From Clostridia bacterium (GTDB lineage Bacteria; Bacillota; Clostridia; DUPQ01): a stretch of DNA of 11,645 nt. Of this stretch, positions 1-5,836 are shown piece after piece. The stretch spans positions 1 through 11,645 of the forward strand of contig JAUVJE010000063.1 in assembly GCA_030592355.1 (NCBI GenBank), given 5' to 3'. The position numbers and the translations under genes were made by a program. The stretch's first letter is position 1. Every line of letters starts with the position of its first letter. The notes beneath the pieces were generated by a model. That model was not told where the DNA came from and did no database searches. It saw only the letters and a list, made by a program, of their open reading frames with translations.

Positions 1-62
1 AGCTTCCTAGTGCTGACAATACTTGGATGGCGACGTCCCGGGAAAATAGGTCGCTGCCGGAT
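1..62 (+). rRNA. rrf: 5S ribosomal RNA, 3' part only
   Basis: The first ~62 bases match the 3' half of a bacterial 5S rRNA. The pattern ACTTGG...CCCGGGAAAATAGGTCGCTGCCGG is the usual run through helix IV and loop E to the closing helix I strand. The 5' part lies outside the window. A hairpin terminator follows at once, which fits the last gene of an rRNA operon. The exact 3' end (about 61-63) is set by family pattern, since the pairing 5' strand is not visible. Confidence 0.88.
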
Positions 63-69
63 TTATATG

Positions 70-101
70 AAGAGCCGTACTGAATAAGTGCGGCTTTTCT
101 T
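70..101 (+). terminator. Rho-independent terminator of the rRNA operon
   Basis: AGCCGTAC (73-80) pairs with GTGCGGCT (88-95) with one G-T wobble across a 7-nt loop. The stem can extend through 70-72/96-98, and the 3' arm runs into TTTTCTT. It sits about 10 nt after the 5S end. Confidence 0.8.
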
Positions 102-111
102 CATACATATT

Positions 112-222
112 AAATATGCCCTGGGCAGAAATAATATCTTAAATATGCCTTGGGCAGAAATAATATCTTAAATATGCCTTGGGCATAAATAATATCTTAA
201 ATATGCCTTGGGCATAAATAAG
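112..222. repeat. Four tandem 29-bp units with internal dyads
   Basis: Units start at 112, 141, 170 and 199. The first three are full length and the fourth loses the match after about 221. Unit consensus: AAATATGCCYTGGGCAKA followed by AATAATATCTT. Each unit carries a dyad, TATGCC-N3-GGCATA; it is perfect in units 3 and 4, while units 1 and 2 have GGCAGA on the right side. The array lies between the rRNA terminator and the candidate promoter at 247-275. The units abut with no spacers. It could be a set of repressor/activator sites, a source of RNA hairpins, or a simple minisatellite; the sequence does not decide. Confidence 0.9.
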
Positions 223-246
223 ATTAGGAGAGAGAGGGGAAATATT

Positions 247-275
247 TTGCTATGGCGGTAGTTTTGGGCTAAGAT
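247..275 (+). promoter_or_regulatory. Candidate sigma-A promoter of the glycan operon
   Basis: TTGCTA (247-252) and TAAGAT (270-275) are separated by 17 nt, a good fit to a housekeeping promoter. Transcription would start near 282, just before the Shine-Dalgarno at 291. It lies 25 bp downstream of the dyad repeat array. Assigned by motif only. Confidence 0.45.
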
Positions 276-290
276 ATTAGTAGCATCCGG

Positions 291-296
291 AAGGAG
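291..296 (+). promoter_or_regulatory. Shine-Dalgarno that selects the TTG start of the GT2 gene
   Basis: AAGGAG ends 6 nt before TTG at 303. The only nearby in-frame ATG is at 336, far from any Shine-Dalgarno. An out-of-frame ATG at 299 opens only a four-codon reading frame ending at 313. Confidence 0.7.
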
Positions 297-302
297 ATAT
301 GA

Positions 303-1082
303 TTGGATACTGAAAAGACACAATTTATTAATGAAATGGTTTCTGTAATTATGCCTGCTTATAATAGCGAGAAGTATATTTTTGACGCAGTTAAGTCGGT
401 TATGAGGCAGACATATGAAAACTGGGAACTAATAATACAAGATGATTTTTCAACGGATGGGACGGTTAAAAACGCTGAAAAAGCTGCAGGCAAAGATCAG
501 AGAATTAGTATTGCAGAAAGCAAAAAGAACTCCGGTGTGGCCATGGCCAGAAACACCGCCATAGAAAAAGCGCGGGGCAGGTATATAGCATTTTTGGATT
601 CAGATGATTTATGGGAAGCGCAAAAGCTTGAAAAACAACTTGAATTTATGAAACAAAATACTTGTGCGCTCAGCTATTCATCATATAAATTTATTAATGA
701 AGACGGACTGTCCAAAAACAACAGAAATGCCCGTATCATTATGGAGGCTGGTTATACGGCATTGCTTAAGAACAATTTTATAGGGATGCTTACGGTCGTT
801 ATTGACAGGCAAAAAACAGGTGCTGTAATTTTTTCCGGTGAAAGACATGAGGATTTGATTTTATGGTTTGACTATGCTAAAAGACATCTGCAGATGAGAG
901 GTATCGACGAACCGCTGGCATTATACAGAATATCAGGTAAATCCCTTTCCGGTAACAAATTAAAGGCAGCGGTATGGAGATGGCGGATTTACCGCAAAAC
1001 GGAGAAACTTAATTTACTCAGGAGCATGTACTATATGGCTTTTTACATAGTTAATTCAATTCTTAAGAGGATTGCTTCATGA
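303..1082 (+). CDS. Family 2 glycosyltransferase
   Basis: This is a GT-A fold transferase that would add one sugar from a nucleotide-sugar donor to a growing lipid-linked glycan on the inner face of the membrane. The N-terminus has the GT2 opening VSVIMPAYNSEKYI (13-26) and the DD pair at 47-48 that contacts the nucleotide. FLDSDD (97-102) holds the DXD-like metal/donor site. HED at 182-184 fits the acceptor-side catalytic acid of the WcaA/TuaG type. There is no signal peptide; the last 30 residues include a hydrophobic stretch (YYMAFYIVNSIL) suited to membrane contact. The length, 259 aa, is normal for small GT2 enzymes. The TTG start is chosen for its Shine-Dalgarno at 291. The stop overlaps the next start by 4 bp (ATGA), indicating translational coupling. 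Donor and acceptor sugars cannot be told. Confidence 0.88.
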   Translation: MDTEKTQFINEMVSVIMPAYNSEKYIFDAVKSVMRQTYENWELIIQDDFSTDGTVKNAEKAAGKDQRISIAESKKNSGVAMARNTAIEKARGRYIAFLDSDDLWEAQKLEKQLEFMKQNTCALSYSSYKFINEDGLSKNNRNARIIMEAGYTALLKNNFIGMLTVVIDRQKTGAVIFSGERHEDLILWFDYAKRHLQMRGIDEPLALYRISGKSLSGNKLKAAVWRWRIYRKTEKLNLLRSMYYMAFYIVNSILKRIAS

Positions 1083-2344
1083 ATAAAATTATGGATGAAA
1101 TTCTCAGTAAAAATCCAGTTTTTTACGAAAATAGAGAATGCCCGGAGGATCCAGGCAATTTTTTAGAGAATATTAATATTGGAATCAGGGAAATCCAGGA
1201 TGCAGAAGAAAGAATGAAACGCTTTGCACCCTTGATTTCAAAAATATTTCCTGAGACAGGAGACGGTATTATAGAATCCCCGTTTATGAAAGCCCCTGAT
1301 TTGCAGAAAATTCTTTATCCGAATATGGAAGGAAATCTTTTTATTAAATTAGACAGTCATCTTGAAGTAGCAGGGTCTATTAAAGCAAGGGGTGGCATTT
1401 ATGAGGTCATGAAAGTTACTGAAGAGTTGCTGGTTGAAAATAATTTTCTTGTCGTTGGTGATGACTATACTAAAATTGGCACCCCACAGATAAGGCAATT
1501 CCTATCAGGATATTCCATGAGCGTTGCTTCTACGGGAAATCTGGGATTGAGTATAGGTATAATGAGTGCACGTCTGGGATATAGCGCCCGTGTCCATATG
1601 TCCCGTGATGCAAAACAATGGAAAAAAGATAGATTATTAAAAAACGGGGTTGCAGTGATTGAACATAAAGGAGATTTCACTTGTGCAGCAGCCATGGCGC
1701 GAAAAGAAGCTAAAAATGACAACAAAATACATTTTGTCGACGATGAAAGATCAATCAACCTGTTTATGGGGTATGCTGTGTCAGCACTTCGAATAAAGGA
1801 TAATCTTAAGGCCAACGGGATAGTTCCGACGCCCAAAAAACCATTGATTCTTTACTTGCCCTGTGGTGTCGGAGGGGCGCCCGGTGGAATAACATTCGGA
1901 TTTAAAAGCATATTCGGGAGAAGTGTAAAGTGTTACTTCGCAGAACCTGTTGCATCACCTTCTATGTTGCTCAGTGTGTTAACCGGTAAATATGGGGAAC
2001 TTAATGTAAATGAATATGGATTGGACAACAGGACAGAGCTTGACGGACTTGCGGTGGCCAGTCCGTCAGATTTTGTGTCCCACATGATGGGAATGTTGTG
2101 TAATGGATTTTATACTGTAACGGATGATGATATGTTTAGGCTGCTTTATCTTCTAAATGAAAGCGAAGGCGTCAGAATCGAACCTTCGGCAGCAGCCGGC
2201 ATACCGGGACCTGCAATAACCGAAAATCTGCAAACAGATGCTTTTCATATAATTTGGACAACCGGTGGATTATTTGTCCCCGGAGAGATATATGATAAAA
2301 TGTATTCCAGGGGGAAATCAGTATATGAAAACAGTCGGAATTGA
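1079..2344 (+). CDS. dsdA: D-serine ammonia-lyase (D-serine dehydratase), PLP enzyme
   Basis: This enzyme is expected to convert D-serine to pyruvate and ammonia in the cytoplasm, using pyridoxal phosphate. The sequence follows the DsdA family along its length: GSIKARGGIYEV with the PLP lysine at K102, VVGDDY (125-130), STGNLGLSIGIMSAR (151-165), the phosphate-binding loop CGVGGAPGG (262-270), AEP.SPSMLL (288-298), GLDNRTELDGLAV, and TTGG (394-397). Compared with E. coli DsdA as I recall it, the phosphate loop has Ala for one Gly, and the segment after TTGG reads LFVP rather than GMVP. At 421 aa it is slightly shorter than the ~440-aa family norm. It overlaps the preceding glycosyltransferase by 4 bp and the next by 20 bp, so it is truly inside the glycan operon. 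That setting is unusual for a catabolic or detoxifying enzyme. No DsdC-type regulator or DsdX-type transporter is nearby. Confidence 0.9.
   Translation: MNKIMDEILSKNPVFYENRECPEDPGNFLENINIGIREIQDAEERMKRFAPLISKIFPETGDGIIESPFMKAPDLQKILYPNMEGNLFIKLDSHLEVAGSIKARGGIYEVMKVTEELLVENNFLVVGDDYTKIGTPQIRQFLSGYSMSVASTGNLGLSIGIMSARLGYSARVHMSRDAKQWKKDRLLKNGVAVIEHKGDFTCAAAMARKEAKNDNKIHFVDDERSINLFMGYAVSALRIKDNLKANGIVPTPKKPLILYLPCGVGGAPGGITFGFKSIFGRSVKCYFAEPVASPSMLLSVLTGKYGELNVNEYGLDNRTELDGLAVASPSDFVSHMMGMLCNGFYTVTDDDMFRLLYLLNESEGVRIEPSAAAGIPGPAITENLQTDAFHIIWTTGGLFVPGEIYDKMYSRGKSVYENSRN
2309..2314 (+). promoter_or_regulatory. Shine-Dalgarno inside dsdA for the GT4 gene
   Basis: AGGGGG lies 10 nt before the ATG at 2325. 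It supports that start over the GTG at 2265, whose first 20 codons overlap dsdA and do not resemble a GT4 N-terminus. Confidence 0.55.
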
Positions 2345-3383
2345 CCTGACTTTTATTGAGAATACAGAAGGAGTATCAAGCGAAGGAGTTTTTTCGCTTG
2401 GAATTCTGAAAGGTTTTTACAACACCGGTAAAAAGCAGCAAATAGTGTTGTTTGCGCTTGAACCAGTAAAAAAAGAACTGCTGTCTCTTTATCCGGGGCT
2501 GCATGTAATTGGAGTAAAAAAGGGAGGAAAGACATTCTATAGAAAGACCATCAGGAAACACCTTAAGAAAACGCCCTTTGATATAATGTACTATCCTCAT
2601 GTCCATAGCATGATGAATGTTAAACTAAAGTGTAAAACGGCCGCAACGGTTCACGGACTGAAATCAAAAAAAGTTTCGGGAAGAAAACTCAGGATAATAA
2701 ACAGGAAACTCAAAAAAGTTGATTACATTGTAGCCGCCAGTAATTTAATAAAAAACGAAATACTCTCAAAAAACAAGAAAATACCTGAAACCCGAATTAC
2801 TGTAATACATAACCCGGTGGCGGACATACGTCCTGGTGTTGATATTGTGCTTAAGAAGAAATTCATACTGTCCGTTAACAGCGATTCCAAACAGAAAAAT
2901 CTGATTGCCATAGTAAAGGCATTCAATAGGATAAAGGATGAGATACCTCATGATTTGGTAATTATCGGCACTATTGATGAAAACGGCCGTGCATACCGAT
3001 ATATAAAGAAATATGGTTTAGCCAGCAGAGTTATTATTACAGGCAGGATTAACAGGGATATCCTGTTTGGTTATTATCGCAATGCGGATCTTTTTATAAA
3101 TGCATCCAGATATATGGGATTTGGCTATACTCCCATTGAGGCGCTTGCCTGCGGAACCAAGGTGCTGTCTACCAAAATACCATCTGTTACTGCAGTTGCG
3201 GATGTAGATTGTGATGAATATATAGACAATCCGCATAAGTATACAGAAATCGCAAACAAAATGCTGATTGTCCTACTCAAGTCAATTGATAAAGAAAAAT
3301 TGAATGACCGGGCAAGGAAGATAAAATTATTTTTTAGTCCTGTAAAGGCGGCAGAAAGATATGCCAGCTTTCTCGGGATGTAA
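2325..3383 (+). CDS. GT4-like glycosyltransferase (glycosyl transferases group 1)
   Basis: This is a GT-B fold transferase, 352 aa from the ATG at 2325, expected to add a sugar in the same glycan pathway. The opening MKTVGIDLTFIEN fits the first strand of the N-terminal Rossmann domain. TVHGLK (108-113) sits where GT4 enzymes have their acceptor-side His. ITVIHNPV (158-165) is the link to the donor domain, and FILSVNSDSKQKN (180-192) matches the usual donor-domain start. The donor-site segment SRYMGFGYTPIEALACGT (261-278) aligns with the S-x-x-E-G-F-G-x-x-P-x-E-A pattern, but the first Glu of the EX7E motif is Met (M264), while the second (E272) is kept. The gene overlaps dsdA by 20 bp and is followed after 10 bp by the sugar transferase gene. 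Donor and acceptor are unknown. The missing Glu may alter activity, though some active GT4 enzymes vary there. Confidence 0.85.
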   Translation: MKTVGIDLTFIENTEGVSSEGVFSLGILKGFYNTGKKQQIVLFALEPVKKELLSLYPGLHVIGVKKGGKTFYRKTIRKHLKKTPFDIMYYPHVHSMMNVKLKCKTAATVHGLKSKKVSGRKLRIINRKLKKVDYIVAASNLIKNEILSKNKKIPETRITVIHNPVADIRPGVDIVLKKKFILSVNSDSKQKNLIAIVKAFNRIKDEIPHDLVIIGTIDENGRAYRYIKKYGLASRVIITGRINRDILFGYYRNADLFINASRYMGFGYTPIEALACGTKVLSTKIPSVTAVADVDCDEYIDNPHKYTEIANKMLIVLLKSIDKEKLNDRARKIKLFFSPVKAAERYASFLGM

Positions 3384-3384
3384 C

Positions 3385-3390
3385 GGAGGA
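3385..3390 (+). promoter_or_regulatory. Shine-Dalgarno of the sugar transferase gene
   Basis: GGAGGA is 3 nt before ATG 3394. It favours this start over the ATG at 3361, which lies inside the previous gene and has no ribosome site. The short spacing counts from the last A; the GGAG core is 5 nt away. Confidence 0.55.
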
Positions 3391-3393
3391 CAA

Positions 3394-4767
3394 ATGAAAA
3401 GTACGGCAAGACTAAGAAATTATTTGATTATACTGCTTGATACAGCCGTTATTTTTATATGTTTTTATATTGTATTGCTTTTTGGCCGCGATAATGCTTT
3501 TCAAGTATTGCTTGGCGTCAGAAAAATAATTTATGTCACGATAGCATCTACGGTGTTGATTTTTATTTTTACTGATATGTATAGGGACATCTTTAAAAAA
3601 TACAAAGAAATTGTATTCAATTGTTCTCTTGCAGGCATAGTCGGAATCGCGTTATTTTACTTTTTTATAAGTATAAGGGTATGGCATAGCGGAGCAATCA
3701 GAATATCATACCTGTTGGTTATGCTTCTTCTGATATCATTTTTAAGCGCAGAACGGATTTTAGTTGAAATTCTTTACAGATTTTTCATGAAAACCAAGGG
3801 AATTACCATTATCGGCAACTTAGAGCAAAGCATGAGAACGGGATATGAGTTTATTAAAAATAAAGAAAAGACACATGAGATAAAGAATATATGCAATATT
3901 ACATCCGGTCTTGATGACTTCAAAAAAGTTATTGGCGATACTGATATAGTTGTAGTTTGCCCGGGGATTGAAAAAAGATTGAAAGATAATATTGTTGAAA
4001 TATGCAGCAGATACAGCAAGGACGTTCTTTTGATACCGGAGCTTTACGAAATCAATACAATGAGACCGAGGCTCACTCAAATTGACGATACGCCATACTT
4101 GTATTTTGACAGCAAAGGTTTGTCGGGCGAAGAAATATTCATAAAACGAATTTTAGATATTTTCTTTGCTTTTATTCTTATAATAGCAACATTGCCGGTT
4201 ATGCTGGTTTGTGCAGTGGTTATAAAATTGGATTCCCGCGGACCGGTCCTGTTTATTCAAGAAAGAGTAACCTTAAACGGCACATTTAAAATGATTAAGC
4301 TGAGAACAATGGTTCGCGATGCCGAAGAATCAACGGGAGCTGTGCTCAGCGGAGCCAATGACGGCAGGATTACAAAATTTGGAAAATTCCTTCGCAAATC
4401 CCGGTTAGACGAAGTACCGCAGTTGCTGAATGTTCTAAAAGGAGATATGAGCCTTATAGGACCGCGTCCTGAGAGACCGGTTTTTGTAAAAGAATTCATA
4501 AATAAATATCCTGATTATGATAAACGCCATGCGGTGAAAGCCGGAATATCAGGTTTGGCTCAGATTATGGGCAAGTACTCGACTGATGCCATAGATAAAC
4601 TAAGGTATGATTTAATTTACATCAGAAACTATTCGTTTGTTTTAGATATAAAAATTTTCTTTTTAACATTAAAGACTGTTTTTCTTGAAGCCGGGTCTGT
4701 TCAAGATGGAAGCAAGGTTGATTATGCAGCTGAAATGAAAAAATATAACATTAAGATATTTGATTAA
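3394..4767 (+). CDS. Polyprenyl-phosphate sugar-1-phosphate transferase (WcaJ/CpsE type)
   Basis: This membrane enzyme starts glycan assembly by moving a hexose-1-phosphate from a nucleotide sugar to undecaprenyl phosphate. The 457-aa protein has the long two-part layout: four hydrophobic N-terminal segments (about 8-30, 46-62, 76-94, 103-118), a central nucleotide-binding-like domain (about 135-240) and the catalytic bacterial sugar transferase domain from about 248. That domain opens with FIKRILDIFFAF and a hydrophobic re-entrant helix (252-277), followed by FKMIKLRTM (298-306), the SRLDEVPQL Asp-Glu dyad (D339, E340), MSLIGPRPERP (352-362) and GISGLAQIMG (384-393). All the expected catalytic residues are present. 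It is the last gene of the operon, 10 bp after the GT4 gene; this is backwards relative to pathway order. The sugar (glucose, galactose or an N-acetyl amino sugar) cannot be decided from sequence. Confidence 0.92.
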   Translation: MKSTARLRNYLIILLDTAVIFICFYIVLLFGRDNAFQVLLGVRKIIYVTIASTVLIFIFTDMYRDIFKKYKEIVFNCSLAGIVGIALFYFFISIRVWHSGAIRISYLLVMLLLISFLSAERILVEILYRFFMKTKGITIIGNLEQSMRTGYEFIKNKEKTHEIKNICNITSGLDDFKKVIGDTDIVVVCPGIEKRLKDNIVEICSRYSKDVLLIPELYEINTMRPRLTQIDDTPYLYFDSKGLSGEEIFIKRILDIFFAFILIIATLPVMLVCAVVIKLDSRGPVLFIQERVTLNGTFKMIKLRTMVRDAEESTGAVLSGANDGRITKFGKFLRKSRLDEVPQLLNVLKGDMSLIGPRPERPVFVKEFINKYPDYDKRHAVKAGISGLAQIMGKYSTDAIDKLRYDLIYIRNYSFVLDIKIFFLTLKTVFLEAGSVQDGSKVDYAAEMKKYNIKIFD

Positions 4768-4770
4768 TGG

Positions 4771-4818
4771 ATTTTACATGAACCTTTTACCAAAAGTACA
4801 TAGTGCTCCATGTAAAAT
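4771..4818 (+). terminator. Inverted repeat at the end of the glycan operon, possible terminator
   Basis: ATTTTACATG (4771-4780) and CATGTAAAAT (4809-4818) are perfect 10-bp arms around a 28-nt loop, which itself holds a small hairpin CTTTT-ACC-AAAAG (4784-4796). It starts 3 bp after the sugar transferase stop. The stem is A+T-rich and no clear T run follows, so it may be a weak terminator or a 3' end-protecting structure. Confidence 0.5.
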
Positions 4819-4869
4819 ATTTCAAATAAAAAAGATTCGGCAATCCTTGAAGGGGTCCGGTCTGGTTTC

Positions 4870-4898
4870 TTGTTATAATATGTAAATTTTGTTAAAAT
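4870..4898 (+). promoter_or_regulatory. Candidate promoter of the 226-residue protein gene
   Basis: TTGTTA (4870-4875) and TAAAAT (4893-4898) with a 17-nt spacer fit a sigma-A promoter. Transcription would start near 4905, about 55 nt before the ATG. A TATAAT at 4874-4879 overlaps the -35 and could instead be a -10, but the nearest TTGAAG lies 21 nt upstream. Confidence 0.4.
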
Positions 4899-4948
4899 AG
4901 GACTTGAAGAACAACGTAAATATCCTCAATAAAAGGATATACGGATGC

Positions 4949-4957
4949 AGAGGTGAT
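4949..4957 (+). promoter_or_regulatory. Shine-Dalgarno that selects ATG 4961
   Basis: AGAGGTGAT is a long match to the 16S anti-Shine-Dalgarno, with the AGAGG core 7 nt from ATG 4961. The in-frame TTG at 4904 has no such site and probably lies at the transcription start. Confidence 0.65.
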
Positions 4958-4960
4958 ATT

Positions 4961-5641
4961 ATGCCGGGCAGGTCCGAAATTCTGGATGCAATAAAGGATT
5001 ACGATTCTAAAAAGTATTCTGAGGAATTTTATAATTTTTACCTAGGTAAAATCAGTAGGTCCGTGGATCCCGGAGAGCAGCTGGTTACAGATGTTCGGCA
5101 TCTTTTCCATTGGTTTTTGGGGAAGGTTCATACATCTGAAACAGAAGCAGCTGAAGTTGTGGAAGTTAATGGCATAAAGTACTATTTGTCAGGTATGGCA
5201 CCGAGCAATACCTCTTGTATAGAAGAAGCCGTTAAAAAAGAAAATCTTTGGGCAGGGCTTGCATTCAAAAACGGAAACCTTCCAATAGAGAATTTCCTAA
5301 ATTATGCAAGAAGCATTACAAGAAATTCAATAGTTATGCCGGCATTTTTCATACATATATTCAAGCCTGCGGAATATCCCATATTAAACAGCAAAGTTTG
5401 GGCAGCGTACAGAGAAGAGCTTGGTAAAAGCGTTTTTATAAATACCAAGCCGAAAAATATAGATAATTATCTTGAATATGTCAGTTATTGCAGTTATCTT
5501 AAACGCCGGTTGGGTCTTAGCCTAAGAGAGATAGACAAAGGGCTATGGGTTTTGGGCGAAAGACTAAAAGAGATAGCAAGGCAACAGGAAAAAGGTAATG
5601 ACGGAGAATTTGAGGGTCAGATAGAGCTTTTCACAGAGTGA
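4961..5641 (+). CDS. Unrecognised 226-residue soluble protein
   Basis: I do not recognise the family with confidence. The protein has no signal peptide and no membrane segment. It is rich in charged and aromatic residues and looks mainly helical. Visible landmarks: SEILDAIKDYDSKKYSEEFYNFYLG near the N-terminus, LFHWFLGKVH (about 49-58), a central block RNSIVMPAFFIHIFKPAEYPILNSKVWAAYREELG (about 121-155), then a helical YLEYVSYCSYLKRRLGLSLREIDKGLWVLGERLKEIARQQ and an acidic tail. The 'F-x-P-x-x-Y-P-I-L-N-S-x-V' block recalls, loosely, small uncharacterised proteins with a PEKFPIxDSRV-like motif seen near helix-hairpin-helix DNA glycosylase-like folds; this is a weak resemblance, not an assignment. 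It forms a one-gene unit with its own candidate promoter and a strong terminator. ATG 4961 was chosen for its Shine-Dalgarno. Confidence 0.8.
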   Translation: MPGRSEILDAIKDYDSKKYSEEFYNFYLGKISRSVDPGEQLVTDVRHLFHWFLGKVHTSETEAAEVVEVNGIKYYLSGMAPSNTSCIEEAVKKENLWAGLAFKNGNLPIENFLNYARSITRNSIVMPAFFIHIFKPAEYPILNSKVWAAYREELGKSVFINTKPKNIDNYLEYVSYCSYLKRRLGLSLREIDKGLWVLGERLKEIARQQEKGNDGEFEGQIELFTE

Positions 5642-5650
5642 AATACTTTC

Positions 5651-5683
5651 AAAATCCCTGCAGAGGAAAATGCAGGGATTTTT
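5651..5683 (+). terminator. Rho-independent terminator
   Basis: AAAATCCCTGCA (5651-5662) pairs perfectly over 12 bp with TGCAGGGATTTT (5671-5682) around an 8-nt loop, and the 3' arm ends in a five-T run. It lies 9 bp after the stop codon of the unrecognised gene. The A run opposite the T run also makes it potentially bidirectional. Confidence 0.92.
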
Positions 5684-5836
5684 AAATACAATTTTTAAGG
5701 AGCTAAGATACAGACGAAACATAAAAAAATACAGCGCTGAAAGGGAATTTTATTTAATTATGTCGATCTAGAATTTGGTTTATTTAGCGTAGATTAGGGA
5801 AGAAAGTAAGTAGAGTTTTTTATGGAAGGACATTAA

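Noticed and set aside
112..222. CRISPR array
   Set aside because: The repeated units abut directly with no unique spacers, and there are no cas genes in the window.
1465..1836. 123-codon minus-strand frame inside dsdA
   Set aside because: It overlaps the well-supported dsdA frame, and its translation shows no recognisable domain.
2265..2324. N-terminal extension of the GT4 protein from GTG 2265
   Set aside because: The 20 extra residues derive from overlap with dsdA, and the ATG at 2325 has the ribosome site and the family N-terminus.
4847..4879. Promoter TTGAAG/TATAAT before the unrecognised gene
   Set aside because: The spacer is 21 nt, too long; the TTGTTA/TAAAAT pair with 17 nt fits better.
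4904..4960. N-terminal extension of the 226-residue protein from TTG 4904
   Set aside because: The TTG lies about at the predicted transcription start, while ATG 4961 has a near-ideal Shine-Dalgarno.
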